DNA of 64,000 bases from Paenibacillus mellifer (GTDB lineage: Bacteria > Bacillota > Bacilli > Paenibacillales > Paenibacillaceae): assembly GCF_023195895.1 (NCBI RefSeq), contig NZ_JALPRK010000001.1, positions 434,001 to 498,000 on the forward strand. The letters run 5' to 3'. Made by a program: the position numbers and the translations under genes. The stretch's first letter is position 1; each line of letters begins with the position of its first letter. A model generated the notes under the pieces. That model had not been told where the DNA came from, ran no database searches, and saw only the letters and a list, made by a program, of their open reading frames with translations. Positions 59,862-64,000 of this stretch are shown here, in pieces.

Positions 59862-59902
59862 CCAATGCGGCCGCCCCTTTGTGTGAGCCGCATTGGAGCT
59901 TT
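59862..59902 (+). terminator. Hairpin between ilvC and leuA
   Basis: CCAATGCGGC (59862-59871) pairs perfectly with GCCGCATTGG (59887-59896), followed by AGCTTTT. Likely partial terminator or attenuator. Confidence 0.75.
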
Positions 59903-59920
59903 TCGGAGGAGGTGCTTGGC

Positions 59921-61453
59921 ATGCGCAAAATCTATATTTTCGATACGACGCTACGGGATGGCGAGCAATCCCCTGGCGTGAACCTGAATACTCGTGAAAA
60001 GCTGGAGATCGCCTATCAGCTGGAGAAGCTGGGGGTCGACCGAATCGAAGCGGGTTTTCCCGCAGCTTCACCCGGGGATTTGGCCGCGGTGAATGCCGTA
60101 GCACGTGCAGTCAAGAAGTCGACGGTCATCGGTTTGTCGCGGTCGCGTACACAGGATATCGATGCGGTCCGTGAAGCGCTGCAAGGGGCCGAGGATCCTT
60201 GCATCCATTTGTTCTTAGCCACCAGTCCGATCCACCGGAAATATAAGTTGAAGATGGACAAAGACCAAGTGCTGGAAACGGCGCAGGCTGCGTTGCGGTA
60301 TGCTAGTAAGTATTTTTCGAAGATCGAATTCTCCTGTGAGGATGCCGGCCGGACTGAACTGGATTTCCTCTGCGAGATGACGGCGATGGCGATCCGCGAA
60401 GGCGCATCGGTAGTGAATATTCCGGATACGGTCGGATATTTGTATCCCGAGGAATACGGTAACATCTTCCGCACGCTGAAGGAGAAGGTGCCTGGAATTG
60501 AGAAGATCCAGCTGAGCGCCCATTGCCACGATGATTTGGGTCTGGCGACAGCGAACTCTCTGGCTGCGATCTTAGGCGGCGCAGACCAAATCGAAGGGAC
60601 GATCAATGGAATCGGAGAACGGGCCGGTAACACTGCGCTGGAGGAAGTGGCGTTAGCGTTGGAAACGCGCTTTGATTTCTTTGGTGCGAAAACGTCGCTC
60701 GAACTGACGGAAATCGCCCGTACGAGCCGGCTGGTGAGTCGCTTGACCGGGATGGTCGTGCCGGGGAACAAGGCGATCGTTGGCGCGAATGCTTTCGCCC
60801 ATGAATCTGGCATTCACCAGGATGGCATGTTGAAGGAGAAAACAACTTACGAAATCATGTCCCCGGAGACGATCGGGCTCAAGGAGAGCAAGCTCGTTCT
60901 GGGTAAGCATTCCGGTCGTCATGCGTTCCGCGAGAAGCTGGTGGATATGGGATACTCGCTGGACGACGAGCGTTTGAACGAAGCTTTTGCCAAATTCAAA
61001 GCGCTGGCCGACAAGAAGAAGGAAGTCACCGACGAGGATCTGCTGGCAATCGTCGAGCTGAAGCTGATCGACACACCGGAGGAATTCCGCCTCGAAACGA
61101 TTTTCGTCTCTTACGGCAACGAAGCGACACCGGCGGCGAAGGTCCGTCTGGTCACGCTTGCCGGTGATATTATCGAGAAGGAAGCCGAAGGCAACGGTTC
61201 GGTTGACGCGATTTATAACGCGATCGACCTCGCTTCCGGCGAGGAAGTCAAACTGGCCGATTACTCGATCAAATCGGTGAGCCACGGCAAGGATGCCCAA
61301 GGGGAGGTTCACGTCGTGCTGACTCAGAACGGCGCTTCCGTGCAGGGTCGCGGCGTCAGCACGGATATCTTGGAAGCGAGTGCCCGCGCTTATGTCGATG
61401 CGCTCAACCGATTAATCGAGAAGAGAAAGTCGAATTCCGCAATTCGGGCGTAA
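59921..61453 (+). CDS. leuA: 2-isopropylmalate synthase
   Basis: 511 aa. First committed step of leucine synthesis. D-T-T-L-R-D-G-E-Q-S-P-G at about residues 8-19 starts the HMGL-like TIM barrel; the metal-binding S-A-H-C-H-D-D-L-G-L-A-T-A-N is near 205 (split: H-C-H-D and G-L-A-T), and the C-terminal regulatory (LeuA dimer) domain is complete, as needed for leucine feedback. The ATG at 59921 has GGAGGAGG 8 nt upstream; the frame is open 42 bp further. Confidence 0.95.
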   Translation: MRKIYIFDTTLRDGEQSPGVNLNTREKLEIAYQLEKLGVDRIEAGFPAASPGDLAAVNAVARAVKKSTVIGLSRSRTQDIDAVREALQGAEDPCIHLFLATSPIHRKYKLKMDKDQVLETAQAALRYASKYFSKIEFSCEDAGRTELDFLCEMTAMAIREGASVVNIPDTVGYLYPEEYGNIFRTLKEKVPGIEKIQLSAHCHDDLGLATANSLAAILGGADQIEGTINGIGERAGNTALEEVALALETRFDFFGAKTSLELTEIARTSRLVSRLTGMVVPGNKAIVGANAFAHESGIHQDGMLKEKTTYEIMSPETIGLKESKLVLGKHSGRHAFREKLVDMGYSLDDERLNEAFAKFKALADKKKEVTDEDLLAIVELKLIDTPEEFRLETIFVSYGNEATPAAKVRLVTLAGDIIEKEAEGNGSVDAIYNAIDLASGEEVKLADYSIKSVSHGKDAQGEVHVVLTQNGASVQGRGVSTDILEASARAYVDALNRLIEKRKSNSAIRA

Positions 61454-61471
61454 TCGAACCGGGAGACGGTT

Positions 61472-61508
61472 GCAGCGGAGCTGATTTATTCAGCTTCGCT
61501 GTTTTTTT
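61472..61508 (+). terminator. Terminator between leuA and leuB
   Basis: CAGCGGAGCTG (61473-61483) pairs with CAGCTTCGCTG (61491-61501) with one mismatch, followed by seven T. It should limit readthrough from leuA, so leuB may have its own promoter in 61509-61600, not clearly seen. Confidence 0.85.
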
Positions 61509-61619
61509 GCCTGCTTATAGTTAAAACCTATGACCTTAATAGATTCTATATCTTTGTTTATCCTAACCCGGTGTGTTACAACTGAAGAAGAGGATGTTCA
61601 CGAAAGGGAGCTGGAAGCA

Positions 61620-62699
61620 ATGGCAGAAGTCAAAAAAATCGCGGTAATCGCAGGCGACGGTATCGGACCGGAAGTGGTAGCCGAAGCGGAGAAAGTGTTG
61701 AAACGGACGGAGGAGCTGTTCGGGTACAAGTTTGAAACGGAACGTGCCTTGTTTGGCGGCATCGCTATCGACGAGAAAGGGACGCCGCTTCCCCAAGAGA
61801 CGCTGGAGGTATGCCAAAAGGCCGACGCCGTATTGCTCGGGGCCGTAGGCGGTCCGAAATGGGACAACAATCCGAAGGAACTACGCCCGGAGACCGGACT
61901 GCTGGGTATCCGTAAGGCGCTCGGCTTGTTCTCGAACCTGCGTCCGGCAGTCGTGTTCGATTGTCTTAAGGATGCTTCAACGCTTAAGCCGGAAGTGCTT
62001 GAGGGCACGGATCTCATCGTCGTCCGCGAACTCACCGGCGGCATTTATTTCGGCGAGAAATACCGCCGCGATACGGAGCAGGGGCAGGAAGCCGTTGATA
62101 CGTGCGCGTATAACGTCAGCGAGGTCGAGCGGATCGTACGCCAGGCGTTTGAGATTGCTCAGAAGCGCCGCAAGAAGCTGGCTTCCGTCGATAAGGCTAA
62201 CGTGCTGGAGACCTCGCGGTTGTGGCGCGAGGTTGTGAATCGGGTCGCACCGGAATATCCGGATGTTGAACTGGAGCACGTCCTTGTCGATAACTGCGCG
62301 ATGCAGCTGCTGCGCCGTCCGGCCAGCTTCGACGTCATCGTGACGGAGAACATGTTCGGTGACATTCTGAGCGATGAAGCGGCGATGCTTACCGGCTCGA
62401 TCGGGATGTTGTCCTCGGCTTCCCTGGGCGAAGGCAGCTTCGGGTTGTATGAACCCGTTCATGGTTCGGCTCCGGACATCGCGGGTCAGAATCTGGCTAA
62501 CCCGATTGCAACGATTTTGTCCGTAGCGCTGATGTTCCGCATGACCTTCGGTTATGCCGATGCCGCAGACGCGATCGAGGCAGCCGTCGCTGACGTACTG
62601 AATGCCGGTCACCGCACAGGCGATATCGCCGTCGACAAGGGTCAGGCGGTCGGTACGAAGGAAATGGGCGACCTGATTGTTGCCGCAATCAAGAAATAA
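61620..62699 (+). CDS. leuB: 3-isopropylmalate dehydrogenase
   Basis: 359 aa. Oxidises and decarboxylates 3-isopropylmalate with [14 protein letters not shown] near residue 10, the loop G-P-K-W-D-N (near 78), E-L-T-G-G-I-Y-F-G near 142 (catalytic Tyr), and the C-terminal [10 protein letters not shown] region (near 245) are complete. The ATG at 61620 has AAGGGAG 9 nt upstream; the frame continues to 61530 but without a good site. leuC and leuD, which normally follow, are not in the next 1.3 kb. Confidence 0.95.
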   Translation: MAEVKKIAVIAGDGIGPEVVAEAEKVLKRTEELFGYKFETERALFGGIAIDEKGTPLPQETLEVCQKADAVLLGAVGGPKWDNNPKELRPETGLLGIRKALGLFSNLRPAVVFDCLKDASTLKPEVLEGTDLIVVRELTGGIYFGEKYRRDTEQGQEAVDTCAYNVSEVERIVRQAFEIAQKRRKKLASVDKANVLETSRLWREVVNRVAPEYPDVELEHVLVDNCAMQLLRRPASFDVIVTENMFGDILSDEAAMLTGSIGMLSSASLGEGSFGLYEPVHGSAPDIAGQNLANPIATILSVALMFRMTFGYADAADAIEAAVADVLNAGHRTGDIAVDKGQAVGTKEMGDLIVAAIKK

Positions 62700-62768
62700 T
62701 CAGCAGCGAGCAACAAAATTGACTTTGCATATGGCCGATGTTACCATGTGATAAAGATAAGAAGATGG

Positions 62769-62806
62769 ACCCCCTGTTTGAGCTTAGCTCAAATCGGGGG
62801 TTTTTT
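62769..62806 (+). terminator. Terminator after leuB
   Basis: ACCCCC...TTTGAGC (62769-62783) pairs with GCTCAAA...GGGGGT (62787-62801), followed by six T. Confidence 0.92.
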
Positions 62807-62964
62807 GCCCCACAGCTGAGACTGTAGAGGAGTGGATGGGGTCCCAGGATTTACAAGCCTTATGCAGGAATTTGAAGCAAGCTTCACGAATAAATTATAT
62901 GAAATCCCGTCCTGAGAAGGCTGAGAGGCGTGAATGAACCGAACGCGAGAAGGGGTGAAGGGGA

Positions 62965-63375
62965 ATGAGTTTTTGCTGCGGAGCCAGCATGCTGGGAACA
63001 AAGGGGACTTTGAAGCATTATCGTACGCAGGTTCATAATGTACCCCTGTTATTTTGCCCAGTGTGCCATCGGGTTGAGGTTCATTATAAAGTGGAGAACG
63101 AATACGAAATTCTGGCGGAATATGCGCATGGCGACGGAGTTTCGGAAATTGACTTTCAGGATTTCGTGATGGAGGACGATGAGTCCATCTTTGGAAACTG
63201 CGTCAATCGGGAAGACGAAGATCCCTTGGTGATCGTACAAAGCCAAATTGATATTTCGCTGGATCTCCTGTCCGTGGCCAAACAAATCGGCGATGAGAAA
63301 TGGACGGAGGAACTCAAAAAAAGGCTGGCTGTCATGAGCCGGCGTAGAGCTCGGCTTCAACACAACAATCGTTGA
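62965..63375 (+). CDS. Small Cys-containing protein, function unknown
   Basis: 136 aa. Begins M-S-F-C-C-G-A-S, with a C-P-V-C motif near residues 31-34 that together could bind zinc; the middle is acidic (D-E-S-I-F-G-N-C...E-D-E-D) and the C-terminus basic (R-R-R-A-R). No family recognised. AAGGGG lies 9 nt upstream of the ATG. It is preceded by the leuB terminator and followed by its own terminator, so it is monocistronic. Confidence 0.72.
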   Translation: MSFCCGASMLGTKGTLKHYRTQVHNVPLLFCPVCHRVEVHYKVENEYEILAEYAHGDGVSEIDFQDFVMEDDESIFGNCVNREDEDPLVIVQSQIDISLDLLSVAKQIGDEKWTEELKKRLAVMSRRRARLQHNNR

Positions 63376-63382
63376 TGGATTC

Positions 63383-63425
63383 GAAAATAGTCTCCCGGAA
63401 GGGAGGCTATTTTCACTTTTTTAGG
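63383..63425 (+). terminator. Terminator after the small Cys-containing gene
   Basis: GAAAATAGTCTCCC (63383-63396) pairs with GGGAGGCTATTTTC (63401-63414) with one G-T, followed by ACTTTTTT. Confidence 0.85.
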
Positions 63426-63476
63426 ACTATGGTAGTCGTTTTGCGCTCATCCAACTTTTTTCGACAGTATCTCTGA

Positions 63477-63506
63477 TTGACGGTATTTGGAAAACTTGAC
63501 TATGAT
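63477..63506 (+). promoter_or_regulatory. Promoter of the PAS-domain gene
   Basis: TTGACG (63477-63482) and TATGAT (63501-63506) with 18-bp spacing, about 170 bp before the start codon. Confidence 0.6.
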
Positions 63507-63679
63507 TGAAATAGGTGGCTTTTGACTTATTAGATTTGATTACGTGGACATGCATCCATTGCCATGATGTGAAATCCTACGCCATAGATCGCATAGAAAG
63601 TTGAGTTAAACGCGCCGAGTCAGGGTAAGTTCTTCTAGGTAGTGATCGTATGATCATTTGAGTAAAGGGGGAACCACAC

Positions 63680-64000
63680 TTGTTGAGTGAATTTCAAGAG
63701 ACATTACTCCAGTCCGTCAAAGCATACCAATCGACCCAGCTCGTAAAAAACAAGTATGAGAACGTACTCCAACACCTGGACAGCGGAATAATGCTGTTTG
63801 ACAGCGATGGGGTTCTAACCTTTATCAATGTGCAGATGGCCAAACTGCTCGAAATGCCGCGCCAATCCCTGATCGGCTGCAACTTGCTGCAGATGCTGCG
63901 ACACCCGCATCTCAACCAATTTAAGAAACGCAAGATTTTGCGTATTTACCGGGAGACGATTTTTCATCGCAAAAAATATCATGAGTTAATCGACGAATAC
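63680..64000 (+). CDS. PAS-domain sensor protein, probable histidine kinase (partial)
   Basis: The first 107 codons are present and the gene runs off the window. TTG starts at 63680 and 63683 follow AAAGGGGG. After an N-terminal helix (E-F-Q-E-T-L-L-Q-S-V), residues from about 30 show a PAS fold: V-L-Q-H-L-D-S-G-I-M-L-F-D-S-D-G-V-L-T-F-I-N (split: L-D-S-G-I-M-L-F and L-T-F-I-N). A PAS domain at the N-terminus with a cytoplasmic start fits sporulation-type or NtrB-like kinases, but the kinase part is outside the window, so this is inference. Confidence 0.65.
   Translation, partial: MLSEFQETLLQSVKAYQSTQLVKNKYENVLQHLDSGIMLFDSDGVLTFINVQMAKLLEMPRQSLIGCNLLQMLRHPHLNQFKKRKILRIYRETIFHRKKYHELIDEY

Overview
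The window looks like a chromosomal stretch from a moderately GC-rich, endospore-forming Firmicute, most likely Paenibacillaceae (inferred, no database search was run). The reasons are: a GerA/GerB/GerC spore germination operon; Firmicute-type cis-regulatory RNAs (a lysine riboswitch, a Leu-type T-box, an L20-type leader before infC-rpmI-rplT); strong AGGAGG-type ribosome sites with many TTG/GTG starts; an AUU start on infC; and a Bce-like two-component/ABC module. No rRNA, tRNA, CRISPR array or prophage was seen.

Layout. 0-2.6 kb: end of a zinc ABC importer (permease tail, His-rich binding lipoprotein), then speD and a DUF2087 gene on the minus strand. 2.7-6.1 kb: a DUF116 gene and a compact unit of a MarR-type regulator, an ArsA/Get3-like ATPase with a C-terminal HSP20-like domain, and a 76-aa protein. 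The regulator and the small protein both end in I-x-I-E, and the same palindromic operator precedes the regulator and the ATPase. 6.1-8.9 kb: a lysine riboswitch controlling a three-gene amino-acid ABC importer. 8.9-13.7 kb: LysM protein, MFS transporter, DUF1697, CDP-alcohol phosphatidyltransferase, an internally deleted SDR gene, ung, and a 34-codon ORF. 13.7-18.5 kb: pentose phosphate genes gndA, fsa and zwf, with a divergent LysR regulator. 18.5-24 kb: a divergent MarR/CarD pair sharing two near-identical operators, then four poorly characterised minus-strand genes (DUF4317, DUF4256, a protein combining alpha-CTD-like repeats with a sigma-region-4 helix-turn-helix, and a SAM methyltransferase). 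24-31 kb: a broken redoxin remnant, a YoaP-like acetyltransferase, rlmD, and the germination operon.

31-39.5 kb: recQ, a B12-binding radical SAM protein, and a Bce-like response regulator, kinase, ATPase and permease set. 39.5-45.6 kb: alpha/beta hydrolase, a MITE-like repeat, a VOC protein, mnmM and mnmL (tRNA wobble uridine modification), trmB, and a glycosyltransferase/PAP2 pair. 45.6-49.4 kb: a processive family-2 glycosyltransferase with an unusually long leader, clustered repeats, then the translation operon infC-rpmI-rplT. 49.4-54.7 kb: a nucleoside-type BMP/ABC importer. 54.8-55.6 kb: a small Gly/Pro/Tyr-rich protein and an acetyltransferase. 55.7-62.8 kb: the ilvB-ilvN-ilvC-leuA-leuB branched-chain amino acid cluster, controlled by a Leu T-box with another MITE copy between the T-box and ilvB. 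62.9-64 kb: a small Cys-containing protein and the start of a PAS-domain sensor protein that runs off the window.

Start codons were chosen from ribosome-binding-site spacing and family length; where these differ from the longest reading frame, this is said. The best candidates for something undescribed are the MarR/ArsA-HSP20/small-protein unit (4.0-6.1 kb), the sigma/alpha-CTD operon (19.7-24.0 kb), and the dispersed intergenic repeats with the long leader RNAs.
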